A stretch of DNA of 64,000 nt from JADJOM01 sp046327715 (lineage in GTDB: Bacteria > Gemmatimonadota > Gemmatimonadetes > Gemmatimonadales > GWC2-71-9): positions 124,001-188,000 of the forward strand of contig JAXLXY010000002.1 in NCBI GenBank assembly GCA_046327715.1, written 5' to 3'. The translations under genes and the position numbers were made by a program. A model generated the notes under the pieces. The model was not told the DNA's origin. It saw nothing but the letters and a program-made list of their open reading frames with translations, and ran no database searches. Shown here in pieces: positions 52,130 to 63,409 of this stretch (the first letter of the stretch is position 1; the number at the start of each line of letters is the position of its first letter).

Positions 52130-54208
52130 CTAGAGGATCTCCCACCACTCCCGGTCCACGTCCACGGAGAGCCCCACCCGCCCGGTCCGGAGGGAGATGC
52201 CGGTTTCCACTCGGAGGAGGCGGTGGAAGAGCTCCACCGCGACCCCCGCCACCGGCTGCAGCCGCCCGGTGGCGCGCCACGGCACGCGGGCCACCGCCCC
52301 GCCCGCCACCCCGACGGCGACGAACGGGGCGAGCACCAGCCGGTTCCCGGTGGAGACGTAGGGCCCCAGCGGGATCGCCGGCGCCGGCGCGGCCAGGCGG
52401 TATTCGAGCCGGCCGAGTCCGTAGCCCCGGCCGCCGATGGCGCGGAACCCGACCCCGGGCAGGGTGCCCCAGCCACCCAGCGCGAAGCTCCGATGGGCCG
52501 GCAGGCCCTGACTGCCGGCACCCCCTTCCAGGTGGACGGCGAGGATGCCGGGCCCCCCGGGCTGGCGCAGATCCACCCCGGCCGTGATCCGGGCATAGTC
52601 CCGATCGCCGGTCCCCCCCTCGGCCCGGAACTCCCAGCGGTGCCCGGCCTCGCGATCGAGCCGGGTGGCTCCCAGCACCAGTCCGAGGCGCGCGACCGCG
52701 CTGGTGCCCCCGCCCAGGGCCGGGTTCGGGCGGTACCGCCCGCGGGCCGGGGTGGCCGCCCTCGCCACCGAGCCGGCCCGCTCCACCGCCACAGCAGCCT
52801 CCACCCGGCTGGCCACCGATCCACCCAGCCGCCGGGCCACGGCCAGGCCCAGCTGGTCGAGCCGGACATAGTCGCCCATGTCCCGGCCCCCCTCCTGGGC
52901 CAGCAGGGAATTGACCACGCCGGAGACCACCGGCGTGTCGCCGACATCCGTGATGGCGCGGGAGGCGGTGAGCGTAGCCGTGGTGGCGCCGCGCCCCAGC
53001 CGGAGGGTCGCGCCGCCGGTCAGGCGGCCGTCGGCGGTCCCGATCGCGGCGCGCGGCTGCAGCGTGGTCGCCGCGCCGAGCGCGAACCGGAACCCGAGGC
53101 CCAGGGCCAGGCCCTGCACCCGGTTCACCCGGATCAGCTCGCTGATGGACGGGATCCCGAGGCGGCTGCGGGCAAGCCCGCTCAGGGGCTGGCCCGCCGC
53201 CAGTCCGGCGACCTCGTCGCGGAGGGCATCGAGGTCGCCCTGGGCCACCGGGGTCGCGACTTCCTGGATGGCGGTGGCGAGCGGCGCGTCCCACGCGGCC
53301 GTGCTGTCGGCGGGCGCGAGCAGGCCACCCACCGCCGGCCCGAGCCGCGCCACCTGGGGCACCGGTGTGTTCAACTCGTACTCGCCGATCTCCCAGCGGC
53401 CGCGGATGATGGACCGTGCCGGGAGGTCCAGCCAGGTGAGCCGGCGCCGGATCTCGAGCTCCTGCCGCCAGGGGAGCCACCAGCGCCCCTCCACCCGGGC
53501 GTTCTCCAGGCTCACGCTCAGGTCCTCGATGGAGTGGTCGAGGTAGGCGGCGGGGGTGAAGCTGAACCGGAAGCGGACCAGGTCGCCGGTGGTGGCGTCG
53601 AGGGAAAGCGTGCCGATGACGCGCGGGGCGGACGGGTCGCGGGGGCGCACCAGGACCTCATGCAGCCGGCGGGCGCCGTCCTGGGTCCGGACCTCGATCG
53701 AGTCGGCCAGGCGGTAGCTGTAGGCGCCGGGCCCCTCGGGGGCGAGGGGGTGGATGACGTCGCGGACCTCATCGCCTTCACCGATCCGGATGCGATCGCC
53801 GAAGTTGTTGGTGACGATGCCCAGGTGGTCGCGGTGGTAGTGGATGTCGGTCGGGAGCCAGCGGCCGTCGCGCCAGCCGCGGATCACCTGGCGGTGCAGG
53901 TCAGGGGCCTGCCAGTAGACGTCGACCAGCAGTTCATCGGCCTTGATGAGCCGGGGCGGCGCGGCGAGGTCGCGACCGGCCTGGCCCAGGAAGAACACGA
54001 AGCCGTGGGCGGTGGTGTGGTAGCTCCGCAGGGTGGAATCGGGCTCGGCCCGCTGCCGCGCCGCGATGGCCCGACCCACCAGCGCCAGGGTGGTGGAATC
54101 GTCCCAGGCCTGCGCCGCCGCGGGCGCGGTGCCGAGCGCCGCCAGCAGCAGCACGGCGCCGACGCGGCGCCCGGACCATCCCCTACCGCCTGCTTCCCGT
54201 GCCCGCAT
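52130..54208 (-). CDS. Large exported, outer-membrane-type protein of unknown function
   Basis: A 692-residue protein with a signal peptide (VGAVLLLAALGTAPAAAQ). The N-terminal 300 residues (LIKADELLVDVYWQAPDLHRQVIRGWRDG, GTLSLDATTGDLVRFRFSF) resemble LolA-like or DUF5686-type domains; the last 350 are Gly-rich beta strands ending SVDVDREWWEIL, like an outer-membrane barrel. Transcribed towards pilB-REC with a 78-base gap that contains no gene. It is divergent from the lipoprotein gene. No firm family. Confidence 0.6.
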   Translation of the reverse strand: MRAREAGGRGWSGRRVGAVLLLAALGTAPAAAQAWDDSTTLALVGRAIAARQRAEPDSTLRSYHTTAHGFVFFLGQAGRDLAAPPRLIKADELLVDVYWQAPDLHRQVIRGWRDGRWLPTDIHYHRDHLGIVTNNFGDRIRIGEGDEVRDVIHPLAPEGPGAYSYRLADSIEVRTQDGARRLHEVLVRPRDPSAPRVIGTLSLDATTGDLVRFRFSFTPAAYLDHSIEDLSVSLENARVEGRWWLPWRQELEIRRRLTWLDLPARSIIRGRWEIGEYELNTPVPQVARLGPAVGGLLAPADSTAAWDAPLATAIQEVATPVAQGDLDALRDEVAGLAAGQPLSGLARSRLGIPSISELIRVNRVQGLALGLGFRFALGAATTLQPRAAIGTADGRLTGGATLRLGRGATTATLTASRAITDVGDTPVVSGVVNSLLAQEGGRDMGDYVRLDQLGLAVARRLGGSVASRVEAAVAVERAGSVARAATPARGRYRPNPALGGGTSAVARLGLVLGATRLDREAGHRWEFRAEGGTGDRDYARITAGVDLRQPGGPGILAVHLEGGAGSQGLPAHRSFALGGWGTLPGVGFRAIGGRGYGLGRLEYRLAAPAPAIPLGPYVSTGNRLVLAPFVAVGVAGGAVARVPWRATGRLQPVAGVAVELFHRLLRVETGISLRTGRVGLSVDVDREWWEIL

Positions 54209-54241
54209 CCGCTCGCCGCCGCCTCGTGGTAAGTTGGAGCC

Positions 54242-54829
54242 GTGCACTTCCCGACCCGATGCGCCGCGCCGCTGCTCGTCCTGGCCCTGGCCTGCGGCCG
54301 GGCGCCCGCCGCCGGTGATCCCCCGGCGACCGTGGCTCCCGAGATCGGCCGGGTCCTCGCGGCCGACGCGCTCTTCCCGCTCGAGATTGCGGGGGTGACG
54401 CCGGGCGACACCTCGGTGACCTTCGCCACGGGCCAGCCGCGGACGATCATCCTGCGGCACGGTCCCCCGGACAATACCGTGTTCGTGGAGGTGGCGTTCC
54501 CCGCCGAGGCGTTCGCCGGGGCCGGGACGCCGGAGAGCGTCACGGTGGCCGTGGCTCCCGCCCCGGGGGTGTACGGCCTGACCCTGACCACCTCCACCCC
54601 GCCCGCCGCGGGTGCCCGGCTGCGCTTCAAGTACCCGGTGCATTTCGCCGCCCCGGCCGCCGGCCTCGCCCGGTACGGCAGCGTGGCCCGCTTCGAGCGC
54701 GCCCTGGTGGTGCTGGTCCGGCTGGAGGACGGCGGCTGGGGATTGCTCCCGAGCAGCCGCCCCGCCGCGGACAACCTCGAGGCGCCGCTCCGCGGCCCTG
54801 GCACCTACCTCGTGGCCGCCCCACGCTAG
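54242..54829 (+). CDS. Putative lipoprotein
   Basis: A 195-residue protein starting at GTG. PLLVLALACGR gives a lipobox Cys at about 18. The mature part is beta-rich (FPLEIAGVTPGDTSVTFATGQPRTIILRHG, TPESVTVAVAPAPGVYGLTLTTS), like an Ig-like sandwich. No family known. A TAAGTT hexamer ends 6 bases before the GTG; GGAG also lies there, so leader type is open. Confidence 0.65.
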   Translation: MHFPTRCAAPLLVLALACGRAPAAGDPPATVAPEIGRVLAADALFPLEIAGVTPGDTSVTFATGQPRTIILRHGPPDNTVFVEVAFPAEAFAGAGTPESVTVAVAPAPGVYGLTLTTSTPPAAGARLRFKYPVHFAAPAAGLARYGSVARFERALVVLVRLEDGGWGLLPSSRPAADNLEAPLRGPGTYLVAAPR

Positions 54830-54911
54830 CGCGAGTCGCGCGGCGGGCCCGCGCGCGGTAGTTTTCGCCCCTCGCGCCACCCGACCCTCCTCAGCCCACG
54901 GCTTCCGCGTC

Positions 54912-56408
54912 ATGGCTCCCGGCTTCAGCTCGCTTCCCGACTTCCTGGCCCGGGCCACGCCGGGCATGGTGCCCGTGGTCCGCCAGGTCGTGCTCGATGG
55001 CGACACCCCGGTGGCCGCGTTCGCCAAGCTGCACCAGGGGCGGTACGGCTTCCTGCTCGAGTCGCTGGAGGGCGGCGAGCGCTGGGCACGGTACACCTTC
55101 CTCAGCACCGATCCCCGCGAAGTCCTAAGCTACCACGGCCGGGAGGTACGCCGGTGGACCCCCGACGGGGGCTGGACCACCGTGGCCACCGACGAGGCGC
55201 CGCTCGACCACCTCGCCCGGACCATGCGGCAGTACCCGCCGGTGGACCTCCCGGGGCTGCCCCGCTTCACCGGCGGCGCGGTGGGCTACATCGGCTACGA
55301 CGTGGTCCGCAGCCTGGAACGGCTGCCGAACGCCCCGGCCGACGACCGCGGGCTCCCCGACGCGCTGCTCATGGTGGCCGACACGCTGCTGGTGCTCGAC
55401 AACCTGTTCAACCGCGCCACCATCATCGCCAACGTCGAGGTCACGCCGGGCCTTTCGGCGGCGGCGCTCGAGGCGCTCTACCACGCCGCCAGCGCGCGGA
55501 TCGAGGCGTGGCTGGCCCGGCTGGCGGCCCCCTCGGCACTCACCCCGCTGGCCATCGAGGGGGCCGCGCCGCTGCCGGCCGCCACCACGCCCTTCAGCGA
55601 CCAGGGCTACCAGGACGGGGTGCGCACCATCCAGGAGCATATCGCCGCCGGCGACACCTTCCAGACGGTGCTGTCGCGGCGCATCGACCTGGACGCGCCG
55701 GACCCGTTCCTGACCTACCGCTACCTCCGCGCGCTCAACCCGGCGCCCTACCTGTACTTCCTGCACTTCGACGACCTGCACGTGGTGGGCAGTTCGCCCG
55801 AGGTGCTGATCCGGGTGGAGGACGGCGAAGTGACGGTGCGGCCGATCGCCGGCACCCGGCCCCGCGGGGCCACCCCGGCGCAGGACCAGGCGCTGCAGGC
55901 GGAGCTGGAGGCCGACCCGAAGGAACGGGCGGAGCACCTGATGCTGGTGGACCTCGGCCGCAACGATGTGGGCCGGGTGGCCGCGTTCGGCACGGTGCGG
56001 CTCACCGCGTTCATGGTGGTGGAGCGTTACTCCCACGTGATGCACCTGGTGAGCGAGGTGCGCGGCCGGCTGCGCGGGGAGCTCGACGCACTGGCAGCCC
56101 TCGGCGCGTGCTTCCCGGCGGGCACCGTGAGCGGCGCGCCCAAGGTGCGGGCCATGGAGATCATCGACGCCCTCGAGCCGACCCGGCGCGGGCCCTACGC
56201 CGGGGCGGTGGGGTACGTGGGCTGGGGCGCCCGTACCCTCGACACCGCCATCGCCATCCGGACGGTGGTGATGCGGGGCGGCCGCGCCTGGGTGCAGGCG
56301 GGCGCGGGGATCGTCGCCGACTCCGAGCCGGCCGCGGAGTGGCGCGAGACCGAAGCCAAGGCGCGGGCGGTCCTCGCGGCGCTCGGCCTCGCGGGGGCGC
56401 GCCGCTAG
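54912..56408 (+). CDS. trpE: Anthranilate synthase component I
   Basis: A 498-residue chorismate-using enzyme. FTGGAVGYIGYD, PIAGTRPRGATPAQDQ (chorismate site), AEHLMLVDLGRNDVGRV, YSHVMHLVSEVRG and PAGTVSGAPKVRAMEII are all present. The N-terminal regulatory segment LLESLEGGERWARYTFLSTDP is typical of tryptophan-inhibited TrpE. trpG and other trp genes do not adjoin. TAGTTT at 54858 may be the -10, about 50 bases upstream. Confidence 0.95.
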   Translation: MAPGFSSLPDFLARATPGMVPVVRQVVLDGDTPVAAFAKLHQGRYGFLLESLEGGERWARYTFLSTDPREVLSYHGREVRRWTPDGGWTTVATDEAPLDHLARTMRQYPPVDLPGLPRFTGGAVGYIGYDVVRSLERLPNAPADDRGLPDALLMVADTLLVLDNLFNRATIIANVEVTPGLSAAALEALYHAASARIEAWLARLAAPSALTPLAIEGAAPLPAATTPFSDQGYQDGVRTIQEHIAAGDTFQTVLSRRIDLDAPDPFLTYRYLRALNPAPYLYFLHFDDLHVVGSSPEVLIRVEDGEVTVRPIAGTRPRGATPAQDQALQAELEADPKERAEHLMLVDLGRNDVGRVAAFGTVRLTAFMVVERYSHVMHLVSEVRGRLRGELDALAALGACFPAGTVSGAPKVRAMEIIDALEPTRRGPYAGAVGYVGWGARTLDTAIAIRTVVMRGGRAWVQAGAGIVADSEPAAEWRETEAKARAVLAALGLAGARR

Positions 56409-56457
56409 GGCCGGCCGGCCCCCCCGCCGCGGGCCTGCGGGCCCTCCCCGGGGCACC

Positions 56458-56463
56458 TATATT
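56458..56463 (+). promoter_or_regulatory. -10 element for leaderless FHA-cyclase transcript
   Basis: TATATT ends 7 bases before the ATG at 56471, no Shine-Dalgarno in between. The rest of the 62-base gap after trpE is GC-rich with no clear terminator. Confidence 0.5.
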
Positions 56464-56470
56464 TGGGCCC

Positions 56471-58084
56471 ATGCCTTTCAAGCTCGTCTCCTTCACCGGC
56501 GACCAGGACTTCGAGCTCACCCCGGACCATACCTACGTGGTCGGCCGGGCGGTCACGAGCGACATCCCCATCTTCGATCCGACGATCAGCCGCCGCCACG
56601 CCGAGCTCCGGGTGGGGAAGGCCACGATCGCGCTCAAGGACCTGGGCAGCTCCAACGGCACGTTCATCAACGGCGAGCGGGTCACCGACGGCACCCTCGA
56701 GGCCGGCGACTCGGTGACGTTCGGCAAGGTGGTCTTCCAGCTCAAGACCCCCGAGATGGGGAGTGCGCGGCTGGTGACCACCGGGCAGAACCTGCCGCAG
56801 CCCGGCGGCACGATCGTCAAGCAGATCGCCATGAGCGGCCACGTGGGGGCGGCGATCGTGGGCGAGGTGGCCCAGTCGGCCGGCGCCCACGACGCGCAGG
56901 GCCAGCTCAAGGTGGCCGGCGCCAGCACCGCCGAGCGGAACGCGCGCAAGCTCTCCCTGCTGCTCGAGGTGTCGCAGAAGCTCTCCGGGGAGCTCGACCT
57001 CGACAAGCTGCTGGGCCGGGTGGTGGAGACCACCTTCGACGTCATGGGCGTGGACCGGGTCTCGGTGCTGCTCAAGACCGAGGGGGGCGAGCTGGTGCCG
57101 CGGGTGTCGAAGAGCCGCCTGGGCGACAGCTCCGCGCAGCACGTGCCGCGCTCCATCGCCCGCAAGGCGGTGGAGGAGCGGGTGGCGATCCTCACCGACA
57201 ACGCCGTGGCCGACGACCGCTTCAAGGGCGGCGCGTCGATCATGCTGCAGAGCGTGCGCAGCGCCATGTGCATCCCGCTCATGGCCAGCGCGGAGATGGT
57301 GCTGGGGATCCTGTACGTGGACAACCTCACCGCCACCAACTCCTTCAGCGACGAGGACCTGCAGTTCCTCATCGCGTTCGGCGGCCTCGCCGCGATCGCC
57401 ATCAAGAACAGCCGCTTCGCCGAGCAGATCCAGCGCGAGGCGATGGTCCGCTCCAACTTCGAGCGCTACTTTGCCCCCAACGTGGCGGCGGAAATCGCCA
57501 TGCAGCAGGGGGCGGTGAAGCTGGGCGGCGACAAGCGTCCGGTGACGATCCTGTTCTCCGACATCCGCGGCTTCACCACGATGTCGGAGCACATGAGCCC
57601 GGAGAGTATCGCGAGCCTGCTCTCGGACTACTTCACCGAGATGGTGGACATCATCTTCGCCAACGGCGGCACCCTCGACAAGTTCATCGGGGACGCCGTC
57701 ATGGCCCTCTGGGGCGCCCCGGTGCCCCACGCCGACGACCCCGACCGCGCGGTGCAGGCGGCGATCGCCATGCAGCGCGCCATCCACGCGCTCAACGCCA
57801 AGTGGACGGCCGACGGGCGGCCCAGCATCAGCGTCGGGATCGGGATCAACTACGGGGAGACCTTCGCGGGGAACATCGGCAGCCACCTGCGGCTGGAGTA
57901 CACGGTCATCGGCGACAACGTGAACGTCGCCAGCCGGCTCTGCTCCAATGCCAAGGGCGGCGAGATCCTGATCTCCGACCCGCTCTACCAGGTGCTCAAG
58001 CAGAAGCCGCCGGTGGAGGCGCGCGACCCGCTCGCGGTCAAGAACCGCGCCCAGGCCGTGCCGGTCTGGCGGGTGACGGTCTGA
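56471..58084 (+). CDS. FHA-GAF class III adenylate/guanylate cyclase
   Basis: A 537-residue signalling protein. The FHA domain (about 1-95; VVGRAVTSDIPI, SRRHAELRV, SSNGTFINGERV) binds phosphothreonine peptides; GAF (about 175-325); then a class III cyclase (about 355-500) with metal Asps in LFSDIRGFTTMS and FIGDAVMALWG and the GDNVNVASRL segment. The Lys in LDKFIGD supports ATP. FHA-GAF-cyclase links serine/threonine kinase signalling to cyclic nucleotide production; no kinase is in the window. TATATT ends 7 bases before the ATG, no ribosome-binding site. Confidence 0.93.
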   Translation: MPFKLVSFTGDQDFELTPDHTYVVGRAVTSDIPIFDPTISRRHAELRVGKATIALKDLGSSNGTFINGERVTDGTLEAGDSVTFGKVVFQLKTPEMGSARLVTTGQNLPQPGGTIVKQIAMSGHVGAAIVGEVAQSAGAHDAQGQLKVAGASTAERNARKLSLLLEVSQKLSGELDLDKLLGRVVETTFDVMGVDRVSVLLKTEGGELVPRVSKSRLGDSSAQHVPRSIARKAVEERVAILTDNAVADDRFKGGASIMLQSVRSAMCIPLMASAEMVLGILYVDNLTATNSFSDEDLQFLIAFGGLAAIAIKNSRFAEQIQREAMVRSNFERYFAPNVAAEIAMQQGAVKLGGDKRPVTILFSDIRGFTTMSEHMSPESIASLLSDYFTEMVDIIFANGGTLDKFIGDAVMALWGAPVPHADDPDRAVQAAIAMQRAIHALNAKWTADGRPSISVGIGINYGETFAGNIGSHLRLEYTVIGDNVNVASRLCSNAKGGEILISDPLYQVLKQKPPVEARDPLAVKNRAQAVPVWRVTV

Positions 58085-58105
58085 CGGCGGCGCCCGGCCG
58101 CCCTG

Positions 58106-58681
58106 CTACCCGCCAAACCGATACGTCACACCCGCCCCCTCCAGCAGCCGCAGCACCAGCCGCACCGGCAGGCCCATCACCCCGAAGAAGTCCCCCTCGA
58201 TCCGCTCCACCAGCGCGGCACCATACCCCTGGATGCCGTACGCCCCGGCCTTGTCCATCGGCTCGCCGGTGGCGATGTAGGCGCGCAGATAGTCATCGTC
58301 CGCGGGGCGGAAGGTCACCCGGGTGATGTCGGTGGCCTGCCCCACCCGCCCGCCCTGGACGAGGGCCACGCTGGTGATGACCTCGTGGGTCCGGCCCTGG
58401 AGCGCACGCAGCATGCGCAGGGCGTCCGCGGCGTCCAGCGGCTTCTCCAGCAGGCGGCCATCGAGCAGGACGGTGGTGTCGGCACCGAGCACCAGGTCCC
58501 CGGCGACGCTCAAGGCCTTCTCCCGCGCCAGTCGCTCGGCGTAGGCCACCGGCGCCTCGCCCGGAGCCTGGGCCTCGGGGATGTGCGAGGGACGGACCTC
58601 GAAGGGAATGCCGAGCATCTGCAGCAGCTCGCGCCGGCGCGGCGAGCCCGAGGCAAGGATGAGGGTGGGCAGGGGGGTCAT
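58106..58681 (-). CDS. maf: Maf-family nucleotide pyrophosphatase
   Basis: A 191-residue house-cleaning enzyme hydrolysing dTTP, UTP or modified nucleotides. LILASGSPRRRELLQ, the catalytic Asp region LVLGADTTVLLDG, and DKAGAYGIQGYGA are the family motifs. Head-to-head with the CZB gene across 140 bases of divergent promoter region (58682-58821) with no recognised site. Confidence 0.94.
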   Translation of the reverse strand: MTPLPTLILASGSPRRRELLQMLGIPFEVRPSHIPEAQAPGEAPVAYAERLAREKALSVAGDLVLGADTTVLLDGRLLEKPLDAADALRMLRALQGRTHEVITSVALVQGGRVGQATDITRVTFRPADDDYLRAYIATGEPMDKAGAYGIQGYGAALVERIEGDFFGVMGLPVRLVLRLLEGAGVTYRFGG

Positions 58682-58821
58682 GCGGATCGGGCCGCCGGGC
58701 TGGGGTCGGGGCACGGCCTGACACGCCCCCGCGTCGCCCTCCCGGGCGCACCGTTCAGCCATCCCGCCTCCCTGCCGATACCTGACACAGGCATTGTCAC
58801 TCCGGTTCCCGAGGAGCGTGC

Positions 58822-59175
58822 ATGGACTTCGAGGCGGCCATCCTGTCGCACACCCGGTGGAAGCGCCGGCTGCACCACAGCATGGCGGGCGGCGACCGGC
58901 TGGATGCCCCGACCGTGGCGGCCCCGGACCGGTGCGACCTCGGCCGCTGGCTCCTGCACGAGCAGTCCCGCTTCGGAGACCAGCCCGACTACCGGGCGCT
59001 GCTGGAGGAGCACACCGCGTTCCACCGGGCCGCGGGGCGGGTCGTGCAGGAAATCAATGCGGGTGCCCACGACGAGGCGAGCCGCCTGCTGGGCTTCGAC
59101 GGCGAGTTCGCCCAGCGTTCGGCCCGGGTCGTGGAGCTGCTCCAGCGCCTGCGACGCCGGGACTCCCACGCCTAG
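58822..59175 (+). CDS. Stand-alone CZB (chemoreceptor zinc-binding) domain protein
   Basis: A 117-residue four-helix protein. The zinc ligand pattern of CZB is intact: His in ILSHTRWKRRL, Cys in CDLGRWLLHEQ, and His pair in LEEHTAFHRAA. CZB is usually a C-terminal unit of chemoreceptors and cyclases, sensing zinc or hypochlorite; here it is the whole protein. GAGGAG lies 6 bases upstream. Last four bases overlap the convergent dtd gene. Confidence 0.85.
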   Translation: MDFEAAILSHTRWKRRLHHSMAGGDRLDAPTVAAPDRCDLGRWLLHEQSRFGDQPDYRALLEEHTAFHRAAGRVVQEINAGAHDEASRLLGFDGEFAQRSARVVELLQRLRRRDSHA

Positions 59176-59639
59176 GCGGAGCCGCCCGGGGCTCCGGCGG
59201 CCTCGCGCTCGATCACGAGGGTCACCGGCCCGTCGTTGTGGATCTCCACCTGCATCATCGCCCCGAACTCGCCGGTCTCCACCTGGAGTCCGCGGCCCCG
59301 CAGCTGGCCGAGGAAGCGCTCGTAGAGCGGGATGGCCGTCTCCGGCCGCGCCGCGGCGATGAAGGACGGCCGGCGACCCTTCTGGGCGTCGCCGTAGAGG
59401 GTGAACTGCGAGATGACCAGCACCCCGCCCCCCACCTCCTCCAGGCCGAGGTTCATCTTGCCCTCGGCATCGGCGAAGAGCCGGAGCCCGGCCACCTTGT
59501 CCGCCATCCAGTCCACCTCGGCCGCCGTGTCGGCGTGGGTGAACCCCACCAGCAGGCAGAAGCCACGCCCCACCGCGCCCGCGGTGCGGCCGTCGATGGT
59601 GACGCTGGCCCGCGTCACCCGCTGCAGGACGATTCGCAT
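59172..59639 (-). CDS. dtd: D-aminoacyl-tRNA deacylase
   Basis: A 155-residue proofreading enzyme that frees tRNA from D-amino acids or glycine. MRIVLQRVTRASVTIDG, the SQFTLYGDAQKGRRPSF segment and NDGPVTL (the cross-subunit GPVT-type motif) are complete. A CATGTT hexamer ends 6 bases before the ATG. Confidence 0.95.
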   Translation of the reverse strand: MRIVLQRVTRASVTIDGRTAGAVGRGFCLLVGFTHADTAAEVDWMADKVAGLRLFADAEGKMNLGLEEVGGGVLVISQFTLYGDAQKGRRPSFIAAARPETAIPLYERFLGQLRGRGLQVETGEFGAMMQVEIHNDGPVTLVIEREAAGAPGGSA

Positions 59640-59712
59640 GCGCCAAACATGAACCGGGAGCCGGCGAAGAGGTAGGCGGTCCTCGACGGGGGTCGCCCGC
59701 CCCGCAGGGGGA

Positions 59713-59718
59713 TATCTT
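59713..59718 (+). promoter_or_regulatory. -10 element for AsmA-like gene
   Basis: TATCTT ends 6 bases before the ATG at 59725 (GGGGAC in between), same placement as at 56458. Confidence 0.4.
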
Positions 59719-59724
59719 GGGGAC

Positions 59725-61500
59725 ATGCCCCTTCGCCCCCCGCACCGCCGGATCCTCGCCGGCGCCCTCGGCGTCGTGCTCCTGTCGGGCGTCGGGCTCG
59801 TCCTGCTCGAGCGGGCGCTCGAGGCCGCGCTCCGGGCTCCCGTGGATGCCTACCTGCGCGCGCGGACCCTTCGCATGGCCAACGGCGCGCCCGGCTCCGG
59901 CCTCGACATCGCGCTGCCGGTGCTCCGCCTCAGCCTGTTCCGCCGGCGCCTGGTGCTGGAGCAGGTCCGGATCCAGTTCGACCAGACGCGGGACAGCGTC
60001 GCGCTGCATTTCGTGGCGGAGGCGCCGGTGATCACCCTCTCCGGCCTCGACCTCAGCGACGTGATCTGGCGGCGGAACTTCCGGCTCTCCGGCGTCTCGC
60101 TCGAACGCCCCACCCTGCGCCGCGAGGTGGAGGGACCGGCGGACCGCACGGCGCCCCGCGCCGCCCCGCCCGATTCCCTCCCGGTGACCCTCCCCGCCCC
60201 GGACTCCCTGCTCTACCGGCTGGTGGCGGGCTGGCTTCCGGACGAGGTCCGCGGCGGCCGGATCGAGCGGGTGCGGGTCACGGACGCCACCATCAGCTCG
60301 CGGGAGCGGCGCGGCACCCGGGCGGTCCGCGATTCCACCACCGGACTCAGCCTCGAGCTGCGGGGCCTGCAGCTCGACAGCACCGCCCACCGGGTCTTCG
60401 AGTATGGCACCCTGCGCCTGGCCACGGCACGCCACGCCACGGGGGTGCCCACGGACAGCCTGCAGGTCGAGCGGGTCCAGCTGACCATGAGCGCCGATGA
60501 CACCACCTTTGATATTGGCGAGCTGCGCTCCGCGGCCACCGCGGGGGGACACCAGTTCCGCGCCGTCGGCCTGCGCCGCTCCTTCGCCCGCCAGCTGCTC
60601 ACCGTCGACACGGTGCGCTACGGACCGGTCCACGCCGACTCGATGTTCTTCGCCGCTGCCGGCCCCCGCAGCACCCGGGTGCGGGCCGCCCTCACCGGCA
60701 TCCGGGTCCTGGGCCTGCGGCAGGAGAACCTGCGCCACCGCCGCCTCACCGCCGGGGGCGTCTGGGTGGGCGAGGCGACGCTCGACGTGCTGGCGGATCG
60801 GCGGACGCCGGCCGGACCGCCCCGCGCCCGGGTGCTCTGGCCGGCGCAGTTCCTGGGGTGGGACGTCGTGGTGGGCGCCGACTCGATCGTCATCGAGGAC
60901 GGCGCCATCCGCTACGGCGAGCTGGCCCCGGGGCGTGCCCAGCCGGGCGCGGTGAGTTTCGAGCAGCTCCGGGCCACCGTGCACCGCCTGAGCAACGACT
61001 CCGCCGTGACGCGGGCCGGCCCCGCGCGGCTCGAGGCCTCCGCCCGCCTCTTCGGCCAGGGGGCGCTCCGCGCCACCATCGAGGTGGCCATCCGGCCCGG
61101 GCCGCTGCAGGTTCGTGCGCACGGCGACCTGGGCCGGCTGGACCTCACCCGCTTCAACCGGTTCCTGCTGCCGGCCAACGGCATGGAGATCACCGCGGGA
61201 ACGCTCCAGGCCGCGCAGTTCCGCGTGGTGGTGGCCGGCGGGCAGGCCAGCGGCGCGTTCGGGGCCGCGTGGGACGGGCTCGAGCTCCGGCTGGTGGACC
61301 CGGTCACGGGCCGCCAGAACCTCGGCAAGAAGCTCAAGAGCATGGTGGCGGGACGTCTGGTGCGGTCCCGGCAGTCGGTGGACCCGGACGGCGCGCTCCG
61401 CACCGCCCCGATCGCCTACCGGCAGGAGCCGGGTGACAGCTTCTGGGGGCTGCTGTGGCGCGCGGTCCGGTCCGGGATGGTGAAGTCCGTGAAGCCCTGA
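59725..61500 (+). CDS. AsmA/TamB-like inner-membrane anchored protein
   Basis: A 591-residue protein with one N-terminal membrane helix (ILAGALGVVLLSGVGLVLL) and a long periplasmic beta-rich part (LDIALPVLRLSLFRRRLVLEQVRI, GLSLELRGLQLDS, IEVAIRPGPLQVRAHGDLGRLDLTRFNRFLLPANGMEITAGTLQA), as in AsmA-like/DUF748 proteins implicated in lipid transport between membranes. The LDLTRFNRFLLPANGMEI region is the AsmA-type C-terminal unit. Final residues KSMVAGRLVRSRQS are basic. TATCTT ends 6 bases before the ATG. Confidence 0.78.
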   Translation: MPLRPPHRRILAGALGVVLLSGVGLVLLERALEAALRAPVDAYLRARTLRMANGAPGSGLDIALPVLRLSLFRRRLVLEQVRIQFDQTRDSVALHFVAEAPVITLSGLDLSDVIWRRNFRLSGVSLERPTLRREVEGPADRTAPRAAPPDSLPVTLPAPDSLLYRLVAGWLPDEVRGGRIERVRVTDATISSRERRGTRAVRDSTTGLSLELRGLQLDSTAHRVFEYGTLRLATARHATGVPTDSLQVERVQLTMSADDTTFDIGELRSAATAGGHQFRAVGLRRSFARQLLTVDTVRYGPVHADSMFFAAAGPRSTRVRAALTGIRVLGLRQENLRHRRLTAGGVWVGEATLDVLADRRTPAGPPRARVLWPAQFLGWDVVVGADSIVIEDGAIRYGELAPGRAQPGAVSFEQLRATVHRLSNDSAVTRAGPARLEASARLFGQGALRATIEVAIRPGPLQVRAHGDLGRLDLTRFNRFLLPANGMEITAGTLQAAQFRVVVAGGQASGAFGAAWDGLELRLVDPVTGRQNLGKKLKSMVAGRLVRSRQSVDPDGALRTAPIAYRQEPGDSFWGLLWRAVRSGMVKSVKP

Positions 61501-61512
61501 GCCCCCAATGCC

Positions 61513-61544
61513 GACGGGCGGCTCCCCCAGGGGAGCCGCCCGTC
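61513..61544. terminator. Bidirectional terminator between AsmA-like gene and glmS
   Basis: GACGGGCGGCTCCCC and its complement form a perfect stem of 14-15 bp with a minimal loop, placed between two convergent stops (61500 and 61570). Confidence 0.8.
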
Positions 61545-61569
61545 CGTGCCCTCGTGCCGCCGGCCGGGC

Positions 61570-63396
<1,827 letters not shown>

Positions 63397-63409
63397 GCCA
63401 GGGCCGTCC

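Noticed and set aside
63397..63409. glmS ribozyme in the leader of glmS
   Set aside because: Only 13 bases separate glmM and glmS.
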